The position numbers were made by a program, and so were the translations under genes. Shown here one piece after another: positions 1 to 9,615 of a stretch of DNA of 39,204 bases (the stretch's first letter is position 1; each line of letters opens with the position of its first letter). The DNA comes from Desulfobulbaceae bacterium (lineage in GTDB: Bacteria > Desulfobacterota > Desulfobulbia > Desulfobulbales > Desulfocapsaceae), in NCBI GenBank assembly GCA_026988015.1, contig JALSMA010000061.1:1-39204 (forward strand), in the 5' to 3' direction. The notes below the pieces were generated by a model. It was given only the letters and a program-made list of their open reading frames with translations. It had not been told where the DNA came from and made no database searches.

Positions 1-126
1 CTTGAGTATCACAGTATTTGAAAAAACTCCATTAGTTCAGGCTGTTACTGGATCAGCTTACAAAAAAGAGAAACCTCCTAGCGGTATCCAGCTGAAATTA
101 TTTGATTAAACGTTGGGACACTAGTG
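1..126 (+). mobile_element. 3' terminus of an IS4-type insertion sequence, cut by window edge
   Basis: These 126 bases recur in inverted orientation at the other end of the window (39078-39203). They contain the last codons of a transposase followed by about 17 bp of non-coding end that finishes in CACTAGTG. Identity between the two copies stops abruptly after base 126, which marks the outer edge of the element. The family is inferred from the transposase C-terminus. The rest of the element lies outside the window. Bases 127 onwards are host DNA and belong to a truncated PEP-CTERM gene. Confidence 0.85.
2..109 (+). CDS. Transposase C-terminal fragment, IS4-type
   Basis: An open frame enters from the window edge and ends at a TAA, giving about 35 residues. 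It has the pattern VFEKTPLVQAV near its start and ends in QLKLFD. A C-terminus of this kind (FEKTP...QA...NQL.LFD) is typical of IS4-superfamily DDE transposases. The catalytic domain is outside the window, so the exact IS group cannot be named. The reading frame is intact as far as it goes. An equivalent fragment is present at the right end. Confidence 0.7.
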   Translation: MSITVFEKTPLVQAVTGSAYKKEKPPSGIQLKLFD

Positions 127-696
127 ACTTTTGGTATATATGATCCATATAGTACCGATACCAGGTTGGAGTTGTTTGCTGGGGCTGATTATGCTAGTCA
201 AAGTGAACCCTCGGTAACTACGGGTGCGAGCACCTCAGTATCAGTGCAAGGTAGTCAATTTTGGCTAACAAATGTTGGGGGCAGCGTTACGCAATTTACA
301 ACACATCATTTTGGGTACTATCTCGATGTTTCTGATGGTGCTGGTACTAGCACCACTTATTTTAGCAATACCCAATTGAATTCGGATTCTCTAGATCATA
401 TGCTGGCCTATCAGGGTGTTGGTGACCTGTTTTCAGTGTACAACGATGGAGCATATTCTAGTTGGACAGCCAATGAATATATTCTGGCATGGGAAGATGG
501 AGTTGTAGAGCAGGATGGTGATCCTGCCCGGGACTTCACTGATTTCGTGGTAATGGTAGAATCTGTACAACCTGTTCCCGAACCAGCTACCATGTTACTG
601 TTCGGAACAGGCCTTGCCGGATTAGCAGCCATGAGAAAAAAAAAGGAAAGGCCAGGGAACCGCATAGGCGGAATATTTAACACTGGCAGTGCTTGA
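127..696 (+). pseudogene. PEP-CTERM sorting-signal protein, 5' part removed by IS insertion
   Basis: The frame runs from the IS edge to a TGA. The only available start is a GTG formed by the IS end itself (124), without a ribosome binding site, so this is best read as the 3' part of a longer gene. About residues 115-145 (YILAWED...DFTDFVVMVE) resemble the acidic core of DUF4114-type domains. The C-terminus has the full tripartite sorting signal: VPEPATMLLFGTGLAGLAAM followed by RKKK, meaning a PEP motif, a membrane segment and a basic tail. Such proteins are exported and processed by an exosortase, usually in exopolysaccharide producers. No signal peptide remains. The exosortase is not in this window. 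Confidence 0.75.
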
Positions 697-704
697 TTAG
701 TCTA

Positions 705-730
705 CCGGGGAGCCCTTTGTGGCTTCCCGG
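705..730 (+). terminator. Hairpin after the PEP-CTERM gene
   Basis: A 10-bp GC-rich stem (705-714 with 721-730, one G-U pair) closes a 6-base loop, starting 8 bases after the stop codon. A short GGTTTG follows instead of a long U tract, so it could be a weak intrinsic terminator or a 3'-end stabilising hairpin. Confidence 0.5.
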
Positions 731-766
731 CGGTTTGATTGCAGTACGCACTGCATGTATTCAGTT

Positions 767-907
767 GCTGGATTTGTAAAATCCATCATCTCCTTCCTTG
801 TTCGCTCTATGGGAAGTACCCTTGAGCCACAATTTCTTGCCCATAATAGGCCGAAAAGAAGATTTCGCGCCTCGGGTATAAAGTTTTTAGAAGTCTCCAC
901 TTATCTG
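767..907 (-). repeat. Dispersed palindromic repeat, copy R1
   Basis: Read on the minus strand, this copy begins GATAAGTGGAGACTTC, passes through CAAGGGTACTTCC and ends near GATGGATTTTACAAATCC. It aligns with the copy at 34520-34656 (GATAAGCGGAGACTTC, CAAGGGCACTTCC, GATGAGTTTTTACGAG) and with three further copies. It lies between convergent genes. Confidence 0.7.
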
Positions 908-1210
908 CAATTCCATTCAGTTCTGGATCTTTTTGTGAGTCCATCTTATTGGTCCTGTAGAATTTTTTAACTCTTGGTCTTGTTTGCGATTAATGGGTTT
1001 TATTTTCGCTAACTGTCTCTGTCAGATATCAGCGGGTGAACTATGGCAGTCCGATCGATCGGTTATTTCTGTTGCCATGTCCCTGTCCTGAGAAATACCT
1101 GAATGCATTTGCGTTGGAGGACGATATGGTCTGGTGTATTTTGAACATATCTGATTGCCGGGTTTGTGACGGTTTTTATGAATTACGAATCTGTTATGAA
1201 TTCAGGATTT

Positions 1211-1792
1211 TTACTCGGGCGAGGTGAAATTCGTAAGTTTACAGCGTACCCGACCATCAAGCTGGTAGGTTTTGGTGAGGGTATTGAAGATAAGGTTTTT
1301 TCCCCGGACCTCAATTTTTTCTCCAATTACCTGCGTTTTTCCAGGTGATTTTGCGATATGTGTTTTGTCATTATAGATGAGCAGGTCGGTATAAAGTTCA
1401 ATTTGGTCTGTGGGGTTCATGACCACCACTTCATCGATCAGGGTGAGAAGGGCTGCTTCTTTGTCTAAAATACCTTTGCGGGCAGTGACGTAGGTTTGTT
1501 TACCAGAGGTATCGGTGATTATGGCATCAACGTTTTCCATCTTAAACTCATTTTCGCTGGAACCAGTGTAGGCACGGACAGCCACAATCTCAAGGGTTGT
1601 TTTGCCAAATTCACTCTGGGTGATGTGAACATTTGTCATGTTGAAATTATGAGAGTCGAGTTTCCGCTGGGCAAGGGATGGGTCGTACCCACCACGGGGT
1701 GTAAGAAACTTGGTGACCGGAATGCGCCACAGCGGGAAAGTAATAAAGAGGCAGAGAGGTATGATCCAGATTAGGTTTCGACGGGTCAGCAT
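1211..1792 (-). CDS. lptC: LPS export ABC transporter periplasmic protein LptC
   Basis: This 193-residue protein has one N-terminal membrane anchor (about residues 8-23, IWIIPLCLFITFPLW) followed by a periplasmic OstA/LptC-type beta-jellyroll region with ITDTSGKQTYVTARKG and LIYNDKTH-like strands. LptC bridges the LptBFG transporter in the inner membrane and periplasmic LptA during lipopolysaccharide export. The size matches the family (about 190 residues). The start overlaps the last 7 bases of kdsC, which supports co-translation in the pyrG-kdsA-kdsC-lptC operon. lptA and lptB, which commonly follow in such operons, are absent here; the gene is the last of the run. Confidence 0.85.
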   Translation of the reverse strand: MLTRRNLIWIIPLCLFITFPLWRIPVTKFLTPRGGYDPSLAQRKLDSHNFNMTNVHITQSEFGKTTLEIVAVRAYTGSSENEFKMENVDAIITDTSGKQTYVTARKGILDKEAALLTLIDEVVVMNPTDQIELYTDLLIYNDKTHIAKSPGKTQVIGEKIEVRGKNLIFNTLTKTYQLDGRVRCKLTNFTSPE

Positions 1793-2340
1793 CTGTTCAT
1801 GTAGTATTGGAAAATTTCTGTGTGTTTCCCCATGGCCTCAAGAATCAGGTCACAGAGCTCACGTACTGCGCCATGGCCGCCTGCCTGTGTGGTGGTATAG
1901 TGTACCATTTCTCTGACTTCAGGCACTGCATTGGCAGGGGCCGCAGAGAGGCCAACTCGCTTCAGGAGCGCTAAATCCAACCAGTCGTCACCCATGTAGG
2001 CTATCTGGAAGGGTTTTAATCCTGTGATCTTTACAATCTTCTTATAGGCAGCATGCTTATCTGCAGATCCCTGATAAAGATGGCTTATTTTCAGGTCCCG
2101 TGCCCTCCTTTCCAGCGCCTCGGAGCTTCTGGCGGTGATGATACCCACCTCGACACCAGCATCTTGAAGAATGCGCAGCCCAAATCCGTCCTGGGTGTTA
2201 AAGGATTTTGACTCCCTGCCCTCGTGGGAATAGATGAGATTGCCATCGGTAAGGACACCATCAACATCAAGGAGTAAAAGTTTAATGTCTTGAGCTTTGG
2301 AGAGAACTGCCATCCAGTTGTCACTGCGAGTATTTTGCAT
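1786..2340 (-). CDS. kdsC: 3-deoxy-D-manno-octulosonate 8-phosphate phosphatase (KdsC)
   Basis: This is a HAD-superfamily phosphatase that removes phosphate from Kdo-8-phosphate in the cytoplasm, the step before CMP-Kdo formation. The nucleophile motif LLLLDVDGVLTDG is near the N-terminus, GIITARSS is motif II, and MGDDWLDLALL is the acidic motif IV. The start chosen (ATG at 2340) gives 184 residues, the usual KdsC size, and has AGGGA upstream. The frame stays open to an ATG at 2436, 19 bases after kdsA, which would add 32 atypical residues; that start cannot be excluded. It sits between kdsA and lptC in a Kdo/LPS operon. Confidence 0.9.
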   Translation of the reverse strand: MQNTRSDNWMAVLSKAQDIKLLLLDVDGVLTDGNLIYSHEGRESKSFNTQDGFGLRILQDAGVEVGIITARSSEALERRARDLKISHLYQGSADKHAAYKKIVKITGLKPFQIAYMGDDWLDLALLKRVGLSAAPANAVPEVREMVHYTTTQAGGHGAVRELCDLILEAMGKHTEIFQYYMNRC

Positions 2341-2455
2341 TGCTTTTTCCCTGACTAGTTTTCTGTAGCCCTCCCTTACTTCACAGTCAGATGGGTAGGA
2401 TCCGGGTTTTGGAGAAGGACAGGAGCTCGAATCCATAGTGGTTTTTCCAAGGTTG

Positions 2456-3294
2456 TCAGGCAGTAACCGCTTCCTGAATACGAATGAGCTGAATCAGGAG
2501 CTGTTCTATGGCATCAAGGGGAATGGAGTTGGGTCCGTCACAGAGGGCAGTGTCTGGTGTGGGGTGTACTTCCATGAACAGTCCGTCGATACCGGCTGCT
2601 ACTGCTGCTCGTGACAGAGGTGCTATAAATTCCCGCTGCCCGGCGGATGAGCCTCCGGCGCCGCCGGGAAGTTGCACAGAGTGGGTTGCATCAAAAATTA
2701 CGGGACAACCGAAACTGCGCATCACTGGGAGCGCGCGTATATCTACGACTAGGTTATTGTAGCCGAAGCTTGCACCCCGTTCGACGAGCATGGTTTTGGT
2801 TCCACCGGCACCGCTGAGCTTATTGACACCGTGCGCCATATCCCACGGAGAGACAAACTGGCCTTTTTTGAGGTTGACCGGTTTTTTTGTCTCTGCAGCA
2901 GCAACTAGAAGATCGGTCTGTCTGCAGAGAAAGGCGGGAATCTGGATGATATCAAGTACCTCTGCCGCTGCTTTTACCTGGCTGACATCGTGTACGTCAG
3001 AAATTACAGGAACCTGGAGCTCTGCACGGATTCTTGAAAGGATATTCAAGCCTTCATCAAGTCCGGGGCCGCGATAGGAGTCTAAGGAGGTTCTGTTGGC
3101 TTTGTCAAATGAGGCCTTGAATACGTAGGAGATACCGAGTCGTGCGCATATTTCCTGCATATTTCCTGCAATCCTGCGGGCTAGGTCCTCAGATTCTAGG
3201 GCACAGGGACCGGCAATCAGGAGCAGGGGAGATCCGGGGCCAACACATATTTCCGTCCCGTCAGGTTTTGCAATGACAACAGGAGTAACAGGCA

Positions 3295-3295
<1 letters not shown>
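2456..3295 (-). CDS. kdsA: 3-deoxy-8-phosphooctulonate synthase (KdsA)
   Basis: KdsA condenses phosphoenolpyruvate with arabinose-5-phosphate to form Kdo-8-phosphate, the first committed step of Kdo synthesis for lipopolysaccharide. The 279-residue protein shows family signatures in order: LLIAGPCALES, FKASFDKANRTS, RGPGLDEGL, PVISDVHDVSQV, DIIQIPAFLCRQTDLL, NLKKGQFVSPWDM, FDATHSVQLPGG and MEVHPTPDTALCDGPN. Its ATG overlaps the stop of pyrG by one base (TAATG) and is preceded by AAGGTGAG, so translation is probably coupled. Confidence 0.97.
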
Positions 3296-4980
<1,685 letters not shown>

Positions 4981-4994
4981 CTATTTTTAAACCA

Positions 4995-5021
4995 AAAAAG
5001 AGAAGGATTGTCTCTCTTTTT
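4995..5021. promoter_or_regulatory. A/T-rich hairpin in the pyrG leader region
   Basis: AAAAAGAGA (4995-5003) pairs with TCTCTTTTT (5013-5021). Read in the pyrG direction it is a weak stem ending in a U-rich strand, about 40 bases before the pyrG start. It could be a terminator or attenuator-like element. Its A/U-rich stem makes this uncertain. Confidence 0.3.
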
Positions 5022-5092
5022 CCTTGTCTGACCGCACGACAATGTATACGTTTGTTGGTATGGGAACTATTATCAACAGCTGGAGGTATGGA

Positions 5093-6157
5093 ATGGCGCG
5101 ATCTTACAGGAAGGCAATGTTTTTTTCAGGCTGCCTGATTCTAATTTTATTGTATGGGAGTGTGGCTATGGCAACGGAACAGAGAGCAGTTTTTGGAGGT
5201 GGGTGTTTCTGGTGTATGGAACCTCCCTATGAGCAGCTTGAGGGAGTGCTGTCTGTTCAGGCTGGATATACGGGTGGAACTGAGGAGGATGCCATCTACG
5301 AACGGGTAATATCCGGAAGAACCGACCATTATGAAGCGGTCGAAGTGGTTTATGATCCTTCTCTTGTCAGTTATGGAGAGCTTGTGGAGGTGTTTTGGCA
5401 TCAGATCGATCCCACGGATGCGGGGGGGCAGTTTACCGACCGGGGATCACAGTATAAGACGGTAATATTCTATCAAAATGAAGTGGAACGTGGCCTTGCA
5501 GAGGCATCAAAACAGCGTCTGCAGCAGTCAGGGGTTTTCGACAAACCGATAATGACAGAAATTATAGCATTGCAGCCATTTTATGCTGCTGAAGAGTATC
5601 ATCAGGACTATTTCAGAAAGAACTACTCCCACTACTCATCATATAAAAAAGGATCGGGACGCCAGAATTTTATTGAAACGGTCTGGTCAGAAAAACTGGC
5701 GCAGCAATCAGCCCCCTATGGGAAACCTGCGGACGATGAACTCCGCAAAAAGCTCACTAGGCTGCAGTATAAGGTCACTCAGAAAGAGGGGACTGAACCT
5801 GCCTTTAATAATGAATATTGGGATAATAAGGCTCCAGGAATTTATGTTGATATAGTTTCAGGGGAACCGCTGTTCAGCTCCCTTGACAAGTTTCAGTCAG
5901 GTACCGGCTGGCCGAGTTTCGACAGACCGCTGGAACCGGCCAATATTGTAGAAAAACAGGACAGAGGACTATTTGGAGTACGCACTGAAGTACGCAGCAG
6001 ATTCGGTGACTCACATCTCGGGCATGTTTTTGATGATGGTCCATCAACCACAGGATTGCGTTATTGTATTAATTCTGCTGCTCTGAAATTTATCCCGAAA
6101 GAAAAACTAAAAAGTGAAGGCTACGAAGATTTTTTAATTTTTTTTAAAGGTTCCTGA
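5093..6157 (+). CDS. msrAB: Periplasmic peptide methionine sulfoxide reductase MsrA-MsrB fusion
   Basis: This bifunctional repair enzyme reduces both stereoisomers of methionine sulfoxide in proteins. The start at 5093 is preferred because GGAGG sits 6 bases upstream and a clean signal peptide follows (cut near AMA-TEQ); an earlier ATG at 5024 adds 23 unlikely residues. The MsrA domain (about residues 31-175) has GGGCFWC with catalytic Cys38 and YHQDYF. The MsrB domain (about 200-350) has [20 protein letters not shown] and [11 protein letters not shown] with catalytic Cys325. The CxxC zinc pairs of many MsrB proteins are missing ([10 protein letters not shown] in place of CxxCGEPLF). In the mature protein only Cys38, Cys41 and Cys325 remain. 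Confidence 0.93.
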   Translation: MARSYRKAMFFSGCLILILLYGSVAMATEQRAVFGGGCFWCMEPPYEQLEGVLSVQAGYTGGTEEDAIYERVISGRTDHYEAVEVVYDPSLVSYGELVEVFWHQIDPTDAGGQFTDRGSQYKTVIFYQNEVERGLAEASKQRLQQSGVFDKPIMTEIIALQPFYAAEEYHQDYFRKNYSHYSSYKKGSGRQNFIETVWSEKLAQQSAPYGKPADDELRKKLTRLQYKVTQKEGTEPAFNNEYWDNKAPGIYVDIVSGEPLFSSLDKFQSGTGWPSFDRPLEPANIVEKQDRGLFGVRTEVRSRFGDSHLGHVFDDGPSTTGLRYCINSAALKFIPKEKLKSEGYEDFLIFFKGS

Positions 6158-6396
6158 AAATTGCTGAAAGAGGCGTAGGAACTCAATGGTGGATGAGGTG
6201 TTTTGCAGCTCCCTTAAGTAGACAGGAGGGGGTGCGACAAAATACCACATTGTTCACAGCGATTTTTGTGCTAACTGTATATATTGATAGTAAATAAATA
6301 TAATGGGGAAGGTGGCTGTGGCGGTATGACACCATCTATTCCCGGTGTCGTCAGTTGATGTAACCAATTAATGCAGAGCAAAAGAGGGGCACAGAA

Positions 6397-7590
6397 ATGG
6401 GGATACTGCCAGTCAGGAAAAGAGCGGAGAGGAGCTGTTGTGGCAGTGTCTCTCGAGGCTTATGGTTGTCTTTAGGGCTTGTTGTTGTGTTGTATGGATC
6501 TGCGTCTGCTACCATGAGCGGTATCTGTGCAGATTGTCATACCATGCATAACAGTCAGGACAATGCTCCGATGAATTTTGACGGCTCTACCACGGCCAAT
6601 GAGTATCTTACCCGAGGGACATGTTATGGCTGCCATGCTCAGGGAGGCGGAACCGTGACAGTTGTTCAGGGAACGTCAATTATCCCACAGGTGATGCACA
6701 GTGACACTAAACATCTTGCCGCTGGAAATTTTGGGTATATCACCGGCATGGCAGGCAGTGGAGCAGCTGATAACAAGGGGCATAATATTGCGGATCTCAC
6801 TGGTTCTGACAGTGTGCTGTATGGCCCTCCCGGTGGTATCAGGCAGTCTTTTCACTATGATGGGGGCACCGTAAATACTGATAACCTTACCTGCGCCGGA
6901 ACCAACGGATGTCATGGTTACAGATATGCCGCCTCTTCTTATCCGGAAGGAATATCAGGGGCACATCATAAAAATGTAGGTGGTCAACTTACTGTGGCTG
7001 ATGAAGTTGGCAACAGCTATCGTTTTATAATGGGTGTGCAGGGTTATGAAAGTGATGACTGGCAGGAAAATGCTACCAGTGGAAACCATAACGAGTACCT
7101 GGCACTTGATGCTCCGGTGCAGCTTGGTTGTTCAGGCGGCGCAGTCCTCAGTTGTCATGTCAGCGGAGCAGGAGTTCAGGCTCCAGACGGAACCATGAGT
7201 CAGTTCTGCGCCACCTGTCATGGTAATTTTCATACCCTGACAGTTGGTGATGGTACAGATAATGCTCCCGGGAATTCATCGGGTGTCGGGGCTGTGGCAA
7301 ACTCTCCATTTATACGGCATCCCACAGATTTGTCGCTGCCAGCGATTGGAGAGTATGCAGCTTATACCTCTTATGACCTGCAATCTCCTGTGGCCAGGCT
7401 TGCCGTCCCTGCAACTTCAAACAGTTCAGTCGTTCCGGGGAGTGATGCTGTTATGTGTCTTTCCTGCCATGTGTCCCATGCAAGTAATTACCCTTCCATG
7501 TTGCGCTGGGATTATGATCTTATGATTGCAGGCAATGGAGGCGGCGCGTCCGGCAGTGGTTGCTTTTCCTGCCATACTACCAAAGATTAG
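6397..7590 (+). CDS. Multihaem c-type cytochrome with five CxxCH and two expanded motifs
   Basis: The protein is exported: a basic N-terminus and hydrophobic segment end near ASATMSG (residue 40). Canonical haem sites are CADCH (44-48), CYGCH (76-80), CATCH (271-275), CLSCH (354-358) and CFSCH (389-393). Two more Cys...Cys-His sites have wider spacing: CX5CH at 166-173 and CX7CH at 245-254. The 397-residue chain therefore carries five to seven possible haems. Related proteins in iron- and sulfate-reducing bacteria serve in periplasmic or extracellular electron transfer; the partner here is unknown. GAGGGG lies 7 bases before the ATG. It stands alone, ending 14 bases before the convergent phoR. 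Confidence 0.85.
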   Translation: MGILPVRKRAERSCCGSVSRGLWLSLGLVVVLYGSASATMSGICADCHTMHNSQDNAPMNFDGSTTANEYLTRGTCYGCHAQGGGTVTVVQGTSIIPQVMHSDTKHLAAGNFGYITGMAGSGAADNKGHNIADLTGSDSVLYGPPGGIRQSFHYDGGTVNTDNLTCAGTNGCHGYRYAASSYPEGISGAHHKNVGGQLTVADEVGNSYRFIMGVQGYESDDWQENATSGNHNEYLALDAPVQLGCSGGAVLSCHVSGAGVQAPDGTMSQFCATCHGNFHTLTVGDGTDNAPGNSSGVGAVANSPFIRHPTDLSLPAIGEYAAYTSYDLQSPVARLAVPATSNSSVVPGSDAVMCLSCHVSHASNYPSMLRWDYDLMIAGNGGGASGSGCFSCHTTKD

Positions 7591-7604
7591 AAGAGATTCT
7601 ATTT

Positions 7605-9413
7605 CTATCTTTTTGAACCGGGCAGGATCAGGCTGAAGCTTGCCCCCTGGCCCGGTTCACTTTTCAATTCCACCGTACCGCCATGGCTGTCAGCGATATG
7701 CTTGACAATGGCCAGTCCTAGGCCGGTGCCGCCTTGTTTTCTGCTTCTTGCCTTATCGCAGCGATAAAATCGTTCAAAGATACGTTCCTGATGCTTTTTC
7801 TCAATGCCTGGTCCCTGGTCCTGAACACTGATACAGATATCTGTTGGCGAATCGTTATGGTTTCTGGCGCTGAGAGTAATAGTTGAATTTTCTGGGCTGT
7901 AGGATACAGCATTTGTGAGCAGGTTGATAATGGCCTGTTCGAGCATTGCACAGTTGACCAATGCTTGGAGAGTATCGGGAACACATTCCATATTGATAGT
8001 GATATTCTTCTGCTTGGCCCCAACCAGACAAGTCTGTATGGCCGATTCAAGAATTGCTTCAATGGCTTCAGGCTGCAGATCCATCTGTTGTTTTTCAGAA
8101 GAGTCTTCTATTCGGGCAAGAGTCAGGAGGTCATCCACAATGGCATCAAGCTGCATTCCCTGACGTTGAATGATCTGAAGAAACTGGGTGGCAGCATCGC
8201 GGTCATCTATGGCTCCATCGAGCAGGGTTTCAACATAGCCGCGAATGGCAGTGATGGGTGTTTTGAGCTCATGGGAGACATTGGCAACAAACTCCTGACG
8301 AATATTTTCCAGTAGAGTGATTCGGGTAAGATTGTGAAGCACCACCAGGCTTCCGAGCCTGCTGTTTTCATCATCGTAAAGTGGGTGGGCATGGACTCGC
8401 AGGCTCATTTCCCGGGCATTTTCCATGAGGATGAGATCTTTAGTCATGGTCTCTCTTGAGGCCAGTGAGTTGTCTAGGAACTGCTGCAGTCCTCTATTTC
8501 GAATGACCCCCTCGAAAAGCATACCTTGAACACTGCTGTGGTCGATGCAGAGGATTTCAGCTGCTGCTTGATTAACGCGGATAATAGTATGGTCAGGGGC
8601 AATGGCAAGAACTCCATCGGTCATACTGCTGAAGACAGCTTCAAGCTCATTGCGTTGCTGGCTGATTATCTTGATCCGGCCATTGAGCTGTTCGGCCATA
8701 TTGTTTAGAGAGTGAGAGAGCTCTGTCATCTCACGGGGAACAGCCGTATCCTGAATGATGATGGGTTGCTCAGTGTTTCCATTGGCAAGTCTTTCAGCAC
8801 CTTGCCGCATTTTTTCCAGAGGGCGACTGATGCGGCGGGCCAGATAGTAAGACAGACCTGCAGCCAGGAAGGCAATGAAAACGATTCCGTAGAACAGTTT
8901 TGTACGAATGACCGAAAGCACAGCGTCAAGGGTGGCACCTGAAACTGAAAGGCGGAGAACGCTATCATGGGGAGAATCGGGTTTGAGAGGGATCGCCACA
9001 TAGAGCATATTCTGACTCAGGGTTTTACTGAATCGCAGGGATGCACCTACCTTTCCTGTGAAAGCTGTCTGGATTTCAGGGCGTGCCCCATGGTTGTCCA
9101 TTTGCTCCGGGTTTTCATTGGAGTCGGCAAGTACCCTGCCATCTCGGGCGACCACTGTGATCCGTGTGGCTGCAGCCCTTCCAGTCTGGCGGCAGAAATC
9201 CTGAAGAAAACTCTGCTTGCCCTGCAACAGCATATTGATATGGGGCCTCAGTAGCAGGGCACGGTCTTTGATATCTTCCTCCATCTCATGGTAGTGGAAG
9301 GATTGGATCATCCGGGTACCGTACCAGCTGGTGGCAGAGATGGAGAGAACAATGATAAAGAGGGCTGCTGGGAAAATCTGCCAGAAAAATCGTCTGTTTT
9401 TCATAAATGACAA
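7605..9413 (-). CDS. phoR: Phosphate-regulon-type sensor histidine kinase PhoR
   Basis: This 602-residue membrane kinase has TM1 (about 9-30), a periplasmic region (31-170), TM2 (172-192), a HAMP domain (about 193-245), a PAS domain (about 255-365), a HisKA domain with VSHELKTP (phospho-acceptor His381), and an ATPase domain with the N-box NLLTNA (497-502), DQGPGI and GGTGLGLAI. That layout is typical of PhoR proteins with a periplasmic sensor region. The assignment to phosphate rests on the phoB neighbour upstream and the Pho-box-like repeats near phoB and the pst genes. A 203-base gap containing a dispersed repeat separates it from phoB. Confidence 0.88.
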   Translation of the reverse strand: MSFMKNRRFFWQIFPAALFIIVLSISATSWYGTRMIQSFHYHEMEEDIKDRALLLRPHINMLLQGKQSFLQDFCRQTGRAAATRITVVARDGRVLADSNENPEQMDNHGARPEIQTAFTGKVGASLRFSKTLSQNMLYVAIPLKPDSPHDSVLRLSVSGATLDAVLSVIRTKLFYGIVFIAFLAAGLSYYLARRISRPLEKMRQGAERLANGNTEQPIIIQDTAVPREMTELSHSLNNMAEQLNGRIKIISQQRNELEAVFSSMTDGVLAIAPDHTIIRVNQAAAEILCIDHSSVQGMLFEGVIRNRGLQQFLDNSLASRETMTKDLILMENAREMSLRVHAHPLYDDENSRLGSLVVLHNLTRITLLENIRQEFVANVSHELKTPITAIRGYVETLLDGAIDDRDAATQFLQIIQRQGMQLDAIVDDLLTLARIEDSSEKQQMDLQPEAIEAILESAIQTCLVGAKQKNITINMECVPDTLQALVNCAMLEQAIINLLTNAVSYSPENSTITLSARNHNDSPTDICISVQDQGPGIEKKHQERIFERFYRCDKARSRKQGGTGLGLAIVKHIADSHGGTVELKSEPGQGASFSLILPGSKR

Positions 9414-9432
9414 TCTCGTAAAAAGGTCAATT

Positions 9433-9556
9433 GATAAATGGCTAAGTAAAAAACTTCAGATGCGAGGCGCATAATTTTTTTCAGCGTATTAAGGTACATC
9501 ATGATTGAACAATAAATGCAGCAACGAAGCAGGTGAAGAGTTTTTACGACGCCATC
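9433..9556 (+). repeat. Dispersed palindromic repeat, copy R2, between phoB and phoR
   Basis: This copy contains AAAAAACTTCAGATGCGAGG, then GCAACGAAGCAGGTGAAGAG, and ends TTTTTACGACGCCATC. Its reverse complement closely matches 38700-38850 (GATGGCGTAGTAAAAACTC...TTCGTTGCTCC...CTGAAGTTTTTT). The element lies inside what is normally a continuous phoB-phoR operon. Confidence 0.75.
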
Positions 9557-9615
9557 CTAAAGAGATGTGTAGAGAGGTACTGTAAGACTCTCAGGTAGTG
9601 GTTTTCAGTGTAAGC

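Larger units (their letters stand above)
697..1210. other. Gene-free stretch between convergent genes, holding a hairpin and a dispersed repeat
   Basis: About 514 bases separate the PEP-CTERM remnant from the end of lptC. The stretch holds the hairpin at 705-730 and one copy of the palindromic repeat family (767-907). The short ORFs here overlap the repeat or lack ribosome sites and are not credible genes. Nothing else is recognised between 908 and 1210. Confidence 0.6.

Noticed and set aside
697-970. Short ORFs on both strands (67 and 83 codons)
   Set aside because: They lie mostly in repeat R1; a similar peptide (EVSxYLQ) arises from repeat R3, showing these are by-products of the repeat.
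5024-5092. Longer start for the MsrAB gene
   Set aside because: The added residues precede a normal signal peptide, and the ATG at 5093 has a well-placed GGAGG.
6158-6396. Possible c-di-GMP (GEMM) riboswitch before the cytochrome gene
   Set aside because: The conserved GEMM core strands are not present; only generic GC-rich patches are seen.
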